A DNA stretch of 64,000 bases from Daucus carota subsp. sativus (Eukaryota; Streptophyta; Magnoliopsida; Apiales; Apiaceae), in the NCBI RefSeq assembly GCF_001625215.2, contig NC_030381.2, positions 51,173,214 to 51,237,213 on the forward strand, written 5' to 3'. This document shows positions 1 through 12,193 of the stretch, piece after piece. A model generated the notes under the pieces. That model did no database searches. It worked only from the letters and a program-made list of their open reading frames with translations, and had not been told where the DNA came from. Made by a program: the position numbers and the translations under genes. Numbering within the stretch: the stretch's first letter is position 1; every line of letters starts with the position of its first letter.

Positions 1-2339
1 GCTCTCTTGTAGGATATGCACATTGCCATGGCACTCTGTGTCCTACATGCAATTTTATTATGCAGTATATATGTTAGTTCAGCATATAAGCAACGGAAGT
101 ACAGGCAATGAAGGTGATAGATTATAACTTACATATACTTGCAACAAGGAGACAGCATTAGCAGGACCATGGCCAGTAGCAATATGTAACTTTTCCTCCA
201 CTAGTCCACCATTGGACATGATGTCCCACTGTAGATACAGAGTAATTAGTCAAGTACCAGAGATTTTCTTTCATTTCTAGAATAGGAAGCACAAGTACTG
301 CAATTATAATTTTCACAGAATCATTTTCGTAAAGTAAGATAGTTCATTTCATATGACAAGCAGCATAGTTATAAGAATTACTGAATACAAGTATTTCAAT
401 TTTAGTGGAGACTGATACTTATGATCAACCTTGTTTGCTACCTATTCATTAAACTTGTGTTGCATTCTTAATCTATGGTTGAAGATTAAATGTGCTGAAT
501 ATTTCTCACCTTGCTTCTTAATTGTGGGTCTCTGAGGAAGTCAAAAACCCTTTTAGGAGGAACTGGAATCCAGAAAGAAGTTGCACCGCTGATTACAATA
601 CCAGGAGGCGTGCCTGGATCAGAAAAATTATTCTTGGTCATGATTCTTGCAGTACCATGAGCGCTTTCACAATAAGTAGTCCACATGTGTGCAGTTGAGA
701 CTCCAGCAGTAGTGCAATAGGTCAACACCATTCTCTCCGCCAACTTCAACAAACTCTTCTTCCCTTCATAAGTAGTTATCTTCGCTGTTTCCAGGAATAA
801 TGCAATACGAAATATTATTCATCTTTCACTCATGATCTCTAACTAGATATACACATATATAGGCAAAAATTCTATAGAGTGTCAGTTAACATGTTGGACT
901 GTCAAGGACTCTTAACATAATTAGGACTTATGGATTGGCTGATGTACCTGTCAGATTTGGTGCTTGAAAGACATTGTTTGCCATGGCACAAAAAAAGCGT
1001 CCACATTGCCTATGTAGAGTTGTTAGCCAGCGTGTTGCACCAAATGCGAGACCTGAGTTGACTACTGGTTTGTATATATAATGAACAGCTTTGTCGTCTG
1101 CTTCCACATGTTCAACCCATGTTACCTGGAAAAGTACTTGTATATTCTTAAAAAAAAGAGAGAAGAGAGTGCGTTGTATGCATTACGTAATTATGATAAT
1201 GTAAAGTAGTGAAGGAGAAATTTGTACTGTGCAGAAACCATTAGGCAGTGCTTGGATCAAACAGCCCGATGGCCTTTTTCGACATTTTGATGAGGCAGAA
1301 CCCGAATTGTCCAAGGAAACATCAGCCACTGCCCATGTCACATTATCAATCTGTCGGCAGTACCTTGAAAAGTAGAATTCTCTAGCAGAAACTAATGGGG
1401 ACGGAAGCTGAAACTCAGCTGTCATCTGGAGAAGCCCATCATGTTAGTATTCAGATTCAATACTTTTATAAGCAATATCTATAATTTTGGATTCAGTGCT
1501 TATGGTACAAAACATATATAATCATACCACTTGTAAGGCTCCATTATAAGTTCCCGCCACGCCAGTTGAAAGAACATCAACGGTCGATGCTCGTGAAACA
1601 ATACCAGAAAACATATTTGACCATTGCTTCTGATGATGACAATAGATTAGTGAATGATAGCATTAATCGAGAGAGGGAGGGGGGCAGGGAGAGAGAGAGA
1701 GAGGGAGAGAGAGCGAGAGAGGGAGCGAGAGAGGGAGGGAGGGAGGGGGAGAGAGAGAGAGAGAGAGAGAGAGACCACGTCCATCATGATTTCCACAAGT
1801 TTGGTAGGATTCATGTAAACAACTGCAGACTGTTTCGATGCCTCAGATTTCATTCCCATGGGTTTCATTTCAATTTTGTCAGAAAAACTACGCATATACT
1901 CATATTTATTCAGCCACTCAATACCCCTTTCTCTGATTGGTGGAATCCACAAGGGTTCCCCAGCTTGAACCATTTTGAGCAGCTCCTCCATTGCTGCAAC
2001 TGCTCGCACAATTATCACAGGTTTTTCAGCATTACTAGGCCCAGCAACTGGCGTGAGTAGTGCCTATACATATACAATATTCATTATTTCATGATACTCA
2101 TACTAGTCTCATATGCTTAACAAATGCATTCATTACTCACAAAATTATAACATTAAGTAACTGCATATCTAAAGTACCTTTTCTCTTGAAAGAGCACTCT
2201 TAACCTCCGAATGTTGTTCATCGGATGACATCTCTTCTACAGCAGCAGGGAAATGTTCTTTCTTGACCACACCAATTGTTGAGTTTGGTTTGGCTTTGTT
2301 TGCCAAACAATTTTTTGAGCTATTATTTAAAGGATTCAT
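1..2339 (-). CDS. HD-ZIP IV-like START/HD-SAD protein without homeodomain (3' end outside window)
   Basis: Predicted exons on the minus strand are 2178-2339, 1776-2063, 1528-1629, 1228-1425, 948-1125, 510-784, 133-228 and 1-42 (continuing off the window). All join in frame, giving 447 codons so far. From about residue 65 the protein matches the lipid-binding START domain and the following HD-SAD region of HD-ZIP class IV factors (PDF2/ATML1/HDG type). Landmarks are [40 protein letters not shown]-like [28 protein letters not shown] and [19 protein letters not shown]. Normal members carry an N-terminal homeodomain and leucine zipper. Here the START region is preceded only by a 54-aa exon beginning [10 protein letters not shown], with no homeodomain, and none is found in the next 4 kb. 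The start choice is supported by exon phase only; an upstream exon could have been missed. The donor after residue 150 (complement of 1774-1775) abuts a GA repeat. It could be a truncated paralog, possibly expressed, possibly decaying. Confidence 0.8.
1668..1775. repeat. (GA)n microsatellite inside START-gene intron
   Basis: About 105 bp of GA/GGGA-rich simple sequence. On the coding (minus) strand it reads as CT repeats starting at the second or third base of the predicted intron, directly after the exon that ends at 1776. Confidence 0.95.
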
Positions 2340-2414
2340 TTGATAGTATGTGTATATGAGTAGTTATGATATATCATTCCACATTTAACACAATTATTTA
2401 ATGCAAGGGATAGT

Positions 2415-3345
2415 TTTATTGAGAAGCAAACTTAGTATTCAGTTATATTTATTTAGTACTCGGTTTTGGGAGTTAGACGTTCGATCAATAGAATGATTTT
2501 ATAAATAGACAGTTATATCGAGAAACATAAGTGGCGGGATTGAGATTTAAGTGTGAGATCTTATTTATTATGATCTCGAAGATTTGGAAGTTCGACCATA
2601 CAACTATCAATGTTATATATATTAAAGAGCGGGATGATTTTATTGAGGAGCAAAAATAGTATTGAATAATATTTATTTAATTGTAGACGTTGGGAGTGTT
2701 TGATCCGTATAATGAGAAGCAATTATACAATTATTTAATGCAATAAGGGATATTTTTATTGAGAAGCAAACTTAGTATTCAGTTATATTTATTTAGTACT
2801 CGGTGTTGGGGGTTAGACGTTCGATCAATAAAATGATTTAATAAATAGACGGTTATATCGAGAAACGTAAGTGGCGGGATTGAGATTTAAGTGTGGGATC
2901 TTATTTATTAGGATCTCGAGGATTTGGGGGTTCGACTATACAACTGTTAATGTTATAAATATTAAAGAGTGTGACGGTTTTATTGTGGAGCAAAAATAGT
3001 ATTGAATTATATTTGTTAATTAATTGTAGACGTTGGGAGTCTTTGATCAGGATAATGATTTATTAAAAAGATGATTATACTGAGTAACGTAAATAGCAGG
3101 ATTCACATTTAGGTGTTGGATCATTATTTATTATAAGCTTGAGGATTTGGGGGTTCGACCAGTACAACAGTTCAATGTTATAAATATTAAAGAGCGGGAT
3201 GTTTTTATTGAGGAGCAAAACTAGCATTAAACTATATTTATTTAATTTTAAGTGTTGGAAGTTAGAGGTTCGATCAATACAATGATTTAATAAATAGATG
3301 ATTACGATGAGTAACGTAAGTAGCAGCATTGAGATTTAGGGGGCT
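2415..3345. repeat. Tandem array of ~225-bp units
   Basis: Five related units start at the motif TTTATTGAGGAGCAAA or TTTATTGAGAAGCAAA, near 2415, 2639, 2755, 2978 and 3204. Three are full length (about 223-226 bp). The second is cut to about 116 bp and the fifth stops near 3345. Each full unit contains a GTTCGATCAATA-type box in its first half and GGATTTGGGGGTTCGAC or a variant in its second half. No coding potential is evident. The boxes loosely resemble a tRNA B box, so a SINE ancestry is possible but unproven. Confidence 0.85.
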
Positions 3346-4665
3346 ATATTCAACTCGGAGTTTAATGAATTTTTTCCATTAATGAATCCGATGAGATATA
3401 TATTCAATTCGGATTTTAAAAATGTATGAGAATCTTGTGATATTCGATTTGGATTTTAAATTATACTACAAAATTTGGTGGTATTCAATCGTGATTTTAA
3501 ATTATGTTTAAAAATCAGATGGTATTCAATTCGAATTATTTAAAATCAAAAAAATCTGATGATATTTAAATGCTGAGTTTTTTTGACTTCATAAAAGAGT
3601 TAATTGCAGTTTGTAACCCTTAAATTTGGCTCAATCGCAGAAGAGTACCCGTACTTTGAAACGTGACGGTTGACACGCCAAAGTTCATAATGTGTAACTA
3701 TTCATGTATATGGGTCTTCTATTAAATTTTTATTAAATTTTATTAATAATAAAAATGAGCATATATTTATTAGGTTATATGTCACCAAAACGCTTTCTTA
3801 AAAACGTATATTCCTTTCGTCTCATTTTAATCATCTCCCTTCAATTTTACTCGTCTAAAAAAAATGTCATAATCCAATAACTATGATAAATTAATAACTT
3901 TTTTCTTCTTATGTCGCTAAATATATAATTTAGTAATAAGTTATATTGAGAAAGTATAAAGTATGTTTGAAAATGTAATGTATACATATGAAAAATTCTT
4001 TACCGCTAAATTAATGAAAATTACATACGCTCTCAACCGATCAGAAGTATATATATTATAAAAAAACTACATTACAAATTTAATAAATTTTACATTACAT
4101 ACATCACATAAAATATCACCAAATTATAACAGAGACCAAACTAGAAAAAATTGGTGCCACGGTTTCTATGCTTATTACCAAAGTCGAGCCGACTCTTCAG
4201 TAAAATTCGGTTCATGATTAAAATAATTCGATCTTAAATACAAAAATATATTTGATTAGTAATCAAACAAAAATATATTTGGATAGTAATCAAATCCAAA
4301 ATCAAGTCACAACTCTTTCCCTCTTCAACTACATTACTACATTACATACACTATCAACCGATCAGAAGTATATATATTATAAAAAAACTACATTACAAAC
4401 CTCAATCAAGTCAGCTCATCCCTCGTCCCCTGGGAAGTTTATAAGTATTAAGGTAATATCATTTTATATATGAACTAAATATTTGAAAATGAGACTTTTA
4501 AAACATTATTAAAATTTTGAAAGAAGTATTTTTATACTTTATATATTTAAAGATAAAATAAATGGCTTAATTATTAACAACTCACAAACTAAATTAAATA
4601 AAACACAGGTTTTCATAATGATAATGCATTCAAAATGTCGAAAATAAGATACGATTTGTGGGAAA
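3346..4665. other. AT-rich intergenic region with short repeats
   Basis: From 3346 to about 3590 there are four or five imperfect copies of a 40-50-bp motif around TATTCAATTCGGATTTTAAA, typical of a degraded MITE. At 3600-3720 there is a single end resembling the GTAACCCTTAAATTTGG type of element terminus. A 59-bp segment at 4020-4078 is repeated almost exactly at 4341-4399. No supported gene. Confidence 0.6.
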
Positions 4666-4668
4666 ATA

Positions 4669-5361
4669 GGGCTGTCAAAAAAATCCGAAAAATCCGATAT
4701 CCATCCGAAAAAGCCGTCACTGTATCCGGAGAAAAGCGGATATAGTCCGTATTCGAAATAAAATGATATTATCCGTATTCGAATCCGAGGTTTGCGGATA
4801 CAGATATGGATATAGGCGTATCCGTATCCGAAAATATCCGTATCCTAAATTATTATATATATATGTATATATAATAATACTTATATATATTTATTATTTA
4901 TTTATATTTTATATTTTATCATATAAATTTTGAAAAAGAATTAATATTTAAAATAAAAAAGAAACATTAAGTATCTTGCAAATGGAGAAAATAGAACTAT
5001 TTTCATCAAGCTTTTTCTTTTTAAAAATGTAGCAGATAGTGTTGTTTTTGTGATTTTAAGTTGTTAAAATTAATATTTTGCTCAAAATATTTGGCCTGAA
5101 TACCCAAACTTCTGTTAAAGTATGTTATTAATTTCTGGCTGAGTATACATTTGCTATTGAATGGTTCAAAATATGTTTTTTTTTTAATTAATCTCAGAAT
5201 GTATATTTGATTTTTGGTGATGTTTGAAAAGGCGGATCCGGATATTATCCGTATCCGGATAATATACGGGCGGATACGAATACGGATCTTTTTATTCTAA
5301 AATTTGCGTATCCGTATCCGGATCCGATTTTGAGTAGGCGGATACGGGAAACAAAGATCAG
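4669..5361. mobile_element. Degraded hAT-like MITE with TATCCG subterminal repeats
   Basis: The left end starts TAGGGCTGTCAAAAAAATCC. Multiple TATCCGTATCCG motifs crowd the first ~180 bp and, in inverted orientation, the last ~120 bp (5230-5350), with an AT-rich core. This is the usual build of a non-autonomous element with subterminal repeats. A clean right terminus complementary to TAGGGCTGTC is not visible; the right side abuts the next element at 5365. Confidence 0.6.
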
Positions 5362-5364
5362 TTA

Positions 5365-6072
5365 GGGGTCATTTGTTAAATCTGAATCATAATTTCTGAA
5401 TGAACGAGAATTCTGGATGAACAATATTCTGAATGATAGGATTATAGTTCGTTTGTTAAATTTAATCCCGATTTTCTGGATGGCTATATTCATTTAAATA
5501 AATGAAATTTCAAATTTAATGATTCTTTTAATAAGAAAATATTTTAATTGTTTAACAAAATTTATAATATAAACAATAATCACACGAAAAAACACACGTA
5601 TATATTATTACTCCCTCCATCCATTTTAACCGTTTTAAATTTTTTTACATGTATTTTAAGGTGTTAGAAAAATCACATCTAAACATAATTTCTTTTTATA
5701 AAATTTATATCAAATAAAAGTTTGGATTTTAAACTTTTATTTGATTATTGTTTTTTTTTCACCTCATATACATGTCGAAAAATCAAAAATTATTTAAAAT
5801 AAATTAAACGAGGAAGTCATGCATATTTTTTAATAAATTAGAAATTTGACTTAAAATATTTTATTTATCATTAAACTTGTTTTAGAAAAAAATCAATGCA
5901 TGTTGATGATAGATGCGCAGATGCTGTACATGATATATAATTGTGCCGAACCATTCAGCCAAGTTTTGAAGGAGCTGTCGTCCAGCAACTTTTTTTGCTC
6001 GTCCAGATTTTAAGAGTGGACAGGAAACAGTCCAGTTCATTTCCTCTCATCCACCGGTTAACAAATGAGTCC
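5365..6072. mobile_element. Tourist-like (PIF/Harbinger) MITE, 708 bp
   Basis: Termini are GGGGTCATTTGTTAA and, inverted, GGACTCATTTGTTAA (13 of 15 identical). They are flanked by TTA at 5362-5364 and 6073-6075, the TTA target-site duplication of PIF/Harbinger elements. Inside, from about 5612 to 5820, lies a CTCCCTCCATCC-type segment that looks like an older Stowaway insertion. Confidence 0.75.
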
Positions 6073-6075
6073 TTA

Positions 6076-8128
6076 ATCCCATTGAATGTAAAATTTACAT
6101 CAGAGACATCATACTAAAAAATACATATTTCTACGACTGTTTTGAAACAAAACACCGTATCTGTTTTACCAAAACGTATCAAAAGTGACAATCACATAAA
6201 TACTGTAACCGGTGCCACATTGCAGATACAAGAAGCAAACTAAAAGCATTCCCTTTTTTCTCCTTATAATTACAGCACTAGTCTCTAGACTGCTGCTTGT
6301 TGTCCATCAAAGCTGCACAAACAAAAAGTTGAAACAGCACTACTTCTCTTACATTTAAGTACTTATTTATATTGGTCTAGGCACAGCCGCACAAGGCTTG
6401 TGTTCTGCACTAGCACTACTTTGCCAACATTGGGTAGCAACAAAGCAAAGCTCACAAGGCAGTGGCTTTGAAGCTAAGGTTGTTGGTAAGTCTTTATTAA
6501 CGGTTCTTGCCGGGCTTGCCTTCTTTGAGTTTCTATATGTAGATGTTTTGTTTTCATTGCATTTAAGATTTCATATTCGATTTGCCCGCAGGTTCATTGA
6601 TGGAGATGGTGTGCAGGAAGAGGCAATGGGAGCTGTTTCATGGGATTGTGTTGCACTTGTTCTTGCTTGCTCAATGCACTGTCGGAACCCAGTTTAGTTC
6701 TCTCATTCTTACTTTCTTACACAACACCGAAAAACATGCTTCTAACTTGAGTCTTACAATTTACATTTTACATTATGGTATCTTGTTAGTAAAGCATGAC
6801 AAGTGACAATGTAAGCTATAGAAATCAGGTACGTCTCTGTGGAAACGTATGCTACGGTAAATTATGTTAAAATATGATCTTGGTAAGTTCTTCACCCACA
6901 CCTTAAAGTTTTGAGAGATTTGGTCATTGAACATGGTATCAAAGCTCAGACTCACGAGAGTCTCGAGTCCTGTAAGCCCTTCTCCCAACATCTTTTGGGA
7001 TATTTAGTCACTTAACAACGAGAGGGACCCTAATTTAGCATCTGTCAGCAACCCGGACCCAACTTGTAAGAATATAAGAAGACTATTACTCATTAAGTAG
7101 ACTGTAGTATCTATTTGCACCAGGTTTGTTGGATACATAAGAAAACAGAGTACTCTGTTCAGGTCTCCACTCTCCATGGTAATATTGTTGGATAGCATGT
7201 GACAAACCAAAACAAAAAAATTTGTGGTAGCAAAAAAGGGGATGAGTTTCTCTCACTTCACGCATTCTCTTGTTTTTTATCTTGTTGTCTTGTTTACTTT
7301 CTGTGTGGTGTGGTTCACATGGCCGTTTAAGTCACAGGTGTAGTTTATCACATAAAGTAATTCCATACCTTGGTGGTCACAGGTGCAGTTTATAATATAT
7401 TGATGTAACTGGTGTTCAGTTCCCAACATAAAGCTGAACAGTCAATAGAAGATTTTAGAATATTTTCACACTCTTCCCATGTACTTGAGTATTTCAACGT
7501 CGGAAAATGCTACATACCCCAAAAAAATCACCCCAAATTTTTTTCCCAAATGATGTGGCATACACTGATTGGTTGCATTTCTCTAATAATAATGAGACCC
7601 CCTTGTATATTCATCAATCACCCAATCAAAATCTTCCAATTGTATGCCACATCATTTGGTAAAAATTTTGGGGAAATTTTTTGGGGTCTCTAGCATTGCC
7701 CTTCAACATTTTTTCTTGTTTTAAAACATCCTAAATTTGTGGTTGGATAAGAGATTATTTATAAACCTTAATTGTTAGGGATATCATGATAGTAGAAATC
7801 GGAAATCGGAACTAATCAGTTGACCTACTGATTTAAGATTTATTGAGAATTTATCAGGTTTTTTGATAAATCGGAATCTTAGTCAAATCGAAGTGTAATA
7901 AGTAAATTGGTAAAATATTTTTTTAAGGATTAATCGAGGATCTTTAGAACAATGATACCATATGTTCCCTTTTTACTGGTGTCAGGGACCTGGACGCTTT
8001 TTACTTATGCTTTATAGTGAACTAAAGTATCCATCTTCTTGATGTGAGACTGGCTGTTAGAACTTTCTCTGCAAGCGATATATATCAAGTGCATTATGGA
8101 TACTGATTGCTTTTTGTTCTGTTTGCAG
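6076..8128. other. Region upstream of the PL4 gene; possible missing 5' exon
   Basis: A polypyrimidine tract and CAG at 8126-8128 lie directly before the PL4 exon, implying an upstream exon in this stretch. At 6600-6692 an open frame starting with ATG encodes a basic N-terminus followed by the hydrophobic run HGIVLHLFLLAQ, which looks like a signal peptide. No good GT donor follows it, so it is not placed in the CDS. A TGGTATCAAAGC motif at about 6934 recalls an LTR primer-binding site but has no LTR beside it. The rest is unremarkable apart from the MITE at 7502-7701 and a degenerate TAATCGG-rich repeat near 7760-7940. Confidence 0.45.
7502..7701. mobile_element. Small MITE with GGAAAATGCTA ends
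   Basis: The 200-bp element starts GGAAAATGCTACATACCCC and ends with the near-inverted sequence GGGGTCTCTAGCATTGCCC. The arms pair over about 45 bp and also share an ATGATGTGGCATAC palindromic segment. Flanks both begin TTCAAC (TTCAACGTC / TTCAACATT), a plausible partly decayed 9-bp duplication. Two relatives occur near 34850-35027 and 62306-62456. Confidence 0.7.
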
Positions 8129-8147
8129 AAGATTTTCTAAAAAGAAC

Positions 8148-11100
8148 ATGAGCGATATTGCTGCTTCTCCTCCTCTTCAACTACATAGATGGGATGATTA
8201 TGTAATAATCTTTCTAAATAATCTTGTGAGACGCATATTTTGGTCAATATCATTTCAAACATATGAAAATGAAAGCATATTAATGTCAATCTCATTTTTG
8301 TATTAAAAGCTAAACAAATTTAAGTATTCTAGGTTGTGGTGGACAATGGATTTGTCAACATTACCTTTTCAACTCCAGAGGGTATGGTTGTTGCAATTCA
8401 GTACAATGGGATTGATAATATTCTTGAACAAAGTCATACAGAAAGAGATAGAGGGTAAAAGTTTACACATATCGAAGTAAAGTTATGAATATTAAAAAAC
8501 ATTTGTTCTGGTGATCAACTTTAAACTTTCTGTAGGTATTGGGATGTTGTTTGGAGCAAGCCAGAACATCCCGGAGATATTACTGACAGGTAGTTTCTTT
8601 TCTTGTCTGTCAGAAAGTGGAAATAAATGAGGTTTATCTTCAGAATGAGTACTAAAACTGTTTTTTACCTTCCTTTTTGCACAATCTTTACTACAGAAAA
8701 AATGGCATCTCTATTTTAACCAGCTAACTAAAAAATATGAATGTAATCAGGCTCGAAGGGATAAAGTTTAGTGTAGTACTAGAAGACGAAGATCAAGTAG
8801 AGCTTTCATTCAAAAAAACATATAATCCGTCTCTCAAAAACAGTGGATTAAGGCTTAATGTAGACAAAAGGTACAATTTTAGTCTTACTTTAGTTTGCCT
8901 ATCTGTATTTAGAGATATAATACACTCACATCTATTTGGTTTTCTGAGAAATGTATGAAGATACATAGTGCTCCGGGGCATCAGTGGTTTCTATTCGTAC
9001 TCAATATTTGAGCACTTTGAGGGACAGCCACCTATCGTTTTGTACCAAGGAAGAATTGTGTTCAGGCTACAAGAAGATATGTACACACGCTATTCCCATC
9101 ATTTGTTTCATGACTCTTGACTAGTTGACTTCTTGACAGTTGAAAAAAATAACAGGCTGGCTTAATGGATTATATATTTGCTAGGTTCCGCTACATGGCG
9201 GTTTCTGATGATCGACAAAGGATTATGCCAACAGAAGAAGACCGGAAACTGGGACTACCACTTGACTATCCAGAAGCAGTGCTATTGACAAATCCATCTG
9301 ATGCATTTCTTAAAGGAGAGGTTAGCTGTTTGAATTTTTTTTGCTCTATTTATAAGTTTCAAGAGGTCTCCTGTCATTTCTCTTGAATATTCATGATAAG
9401 AAACTTAATTATTATAAAAAATTTCCAATGTACATTCTGTAATGTTGTAGGTTCATGTTCCACTAATAATTATTTCAGCCGACAAACTTAATGAGTGAAC
9501 TAAAAATTACTGATCACCGTAGTAGAAATCACGGCTTAATAGTTTGTAGGCTAGATTAGCTTGTATATGGATATATGCACAGTGCCCAGCTCAACAATAA
9601 TTGAACTTTGTTCTGTTATTTTGGTTGAAGTGATCATAAAAAGCTATATAACAAGCGAGTATGAAGTGCAGGTGGATGATAAATATCAGTATTCATGTGA
9701 AAACAAAGACAATAGAGTACATGGATGGATATCTGCTAATCCAGCCATTGGCTTTTGGATGATTACACCAAGTAATGAGTTCCGAACTGCTGGGCCAACC
9801 AAACAAGATCTCACCTCTCACGCAGGTCCCATAACTCTATCTGTGAGTACAAATATGTTCTGAAGTTAATAAAATGTAGAATCTGAATTTAAATAATAAA
9901 TTTATGGTCTATCTATAGATTACAAAAATGCGCTATCATTTTCAGATGTTCTTTAGTACTCATTATGCTGGAATATCACTGGGAATAAGATTGGGACAAG
10001 GGGAGTTATGGAAAAAGGTTTTTGGCCCTGTTTTTATTTATTTAAACTCTGTAGAGGATGAGAGTCCCCTTGAACTATGGGCAGATGCTAAAGAACAGGT
10101 AATCCTTCTACAATTTCTTACCTGTACTATAAACACACATACAGAGGTGCAAAACTGCATTATATGTACCAGTATCACTATTTAAATCACTTTGATTTTC
10201 AGATGCTTATAGAAACTGAAAGTTGGCCTTACGATTTCCCGCTTTCAGAAGACTATCCTTATGCCAATGAGCGAGGCACTGTAAGTGGAAGGTTACTGGT
10301 CAGCGACAGGTAATTAGCACATTTCCCATGAAAAAGTAGGACCACAAAAAGAAACCAAAAGTTTTAATTCTTACAGTGCAGCTTATGTGAATTTCCGTAC
10401 GATTCATATTATTAGAACCAAAGCAAAAGAGAGCTTACTTCTCTAATATAGTAAATTGTAAGGTAGAGAGGACATTTATTCGTTTATAGTCAATTGCGTG
10501 AATTGAAATAGTTGAATACTCATGCTTTTATTTAGCAAAAAAAAAAAAAAACTCATGCTTTTACCAAGAGCGGAACCTTAAACCTCCTGCTACCATGATA
10601 ATAGAGGCATCCACTGGATTACAGTGACAAAAATGACCGGCATGTATTCCTAACATGTATGATGTATCAACTAACATATTCTTTTGTAGGTACATCAACA
10701 ATGAGTTGATGACTGCTAGTTCTGCTTATGTGGGATTGGCTGCACCGGGAAATGCAGGATCATGGCAAACAGAAAACAAGGTTATAACTATATATCATAG
10801 CATGCTGATCGTAGTTTAGCTACATACAAAATTTTTATGTTTATTTTTATCTATTAAATTCAGGGGTACCAATTTTGGACGCAAACTGATGATCAGGGGT
10901 ACTTTTTGATCGAAGATGTCCGAGTTGGGAACTACAGCTTGTATGCTTGGGTACCAGGATTCATTGGTGATTATAAATACGAACTCTTAATTAACATCAG
11001 ACCAGGTTTGAGGTCTTTCGATCTTAAGTCTTTTCTTCTTTAAGATGAAGATAAAATGCAATAACTGTAGCTAATAAGCTTGAACTTAAACAGGTAGTAA

Positions 11101-12193
11101 AATTAAACTAAAAGATATTGAATATGTTCCTCCAAGAAATGGTGCCACCCTTTGGGAAATTGGCATTCCTGACCGCACTGCTGCTGAGTTTTACGTGCCT
11201 CCGCCGAACCCCATGCTTCTGAATCAGTTATATGTCCAAAACAATGCACAAGGGTAAAGTATAATTGGTACATTTGCCACTCAAACATCAGGTTTTGTTC
11301 ATATATACTTCATTCTTCCAAAAAAGGATAAATTGTGGGGCTCAAAACTCCTTTTAAACTACTCAGCAAATTCATATAACAAATTTGTTAACAGGATACA
11401 GATTCATTAGTTTATCACACAATTGTAAACAGGTTCAGGCAGTATGGACTGTGGGATCGGTACACAGATGAATATCCTGATCAAGATTTAGTCTACACCA
11501 TCGGGGTTAGCAACTATCAGATAGACTGGTTCTTTGCTCATGTTAACAGGTGCGTACTCCAAGTTACGGTATAGAATATAGATAATTAAATTTGTAAATT
11601 TACTGTTATTTTTATTAATTTATTACACATCTGATAAACACATTGGACATCTAACATAACATTGTTGCAGGAATATAGGAAACAAAACATATGTACCCAC
11701 TACCTGGCAAATTTTATTTGATCTCGAAGAAGTTGATCAAAACGGAAATTATACATTGCATCTGGCATTGGCTTCTGCCACCGCAGCTGAATTACAAGTA
11801 AGAACTACATGCTTTCTAAATTTCCAGTCACAACATCTCATCCTCGGTCTTCAATGATCAATATACCTCTTCTTCGAATATTTTTCCACTTAAATCTTAG
11901 TATTCTTGGAATTTATTCGCTGATCAGGCTCTGTCATTTGCTTGTCTAAGGTTCGGATAAATGACTACAATCCTACCAGTCCTCACTTCACGACAGGGCT
12001 CATAGGGCAGGACAATGCCATAGCAAGGCATGGGATTCATGGGTTATACAGGCTATATAGTGTTAATGTTTGGGGATCTTTGCTACTAGAAGGAAGAAAT
12101 GTAATATATTTAACACAAGCAGTAGGTGTTAGGGCTTTCAGAGGAATCATGTATGACTACATTCGCTTTGAACAGCCAGCTTACCAAGATTAA
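8148..12193 (+). CDS. Rhamnogalacturonan lyase (polysaccharide lyase family 4)
   Basis: Fifteen exons: 8148-8201, 8333-8454, 8536-8589, 8751-8870, 8961-9080, 9185-9320, 9672-9842, 9946-10098, 10203-10309, 10690-10780, 10864-11005, 11094-11253, 11433-11549, 11671-11797, 11951-12193. All phases close, giving 638 aa, normal for the family. PL4 lyases cleave the rhamnose-galacturonate backbone of pectin by beta-elimination, usually in the cell wall. Visible landmarks are an N-terminal sandwich (VVVDNGFVNITFSTPEG, YNGIDNILE, RGYWDVVWS, GISGFYSYSIFEH), a fn3-like domain II at about 335-420 (GTVSGRLLVSD, YAWVPGFIGDY) and a CBM-like domain III at about 430-638 (LWEIGIPDRTAAEF, NDYNPTSPHFTTG). The modelled start, MSDIAASPPLQLH, has no signal peptide. 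The frame is open upstream to an acceptor at 8128, so a secretory exon may precede it. Confidence 0.9.

Noticed and set aside
1566-2060. Long plus-strand frame across the GA repeat
   Set aside because: Antisense of the START-gene exons; its length is due to the simple repeat.
6923-6950. TGGTATCAAAGC motif resembling an initiator-tRNA primer site
   Set aside because: No LTR end directly upstream and no retroelement frame downstream.
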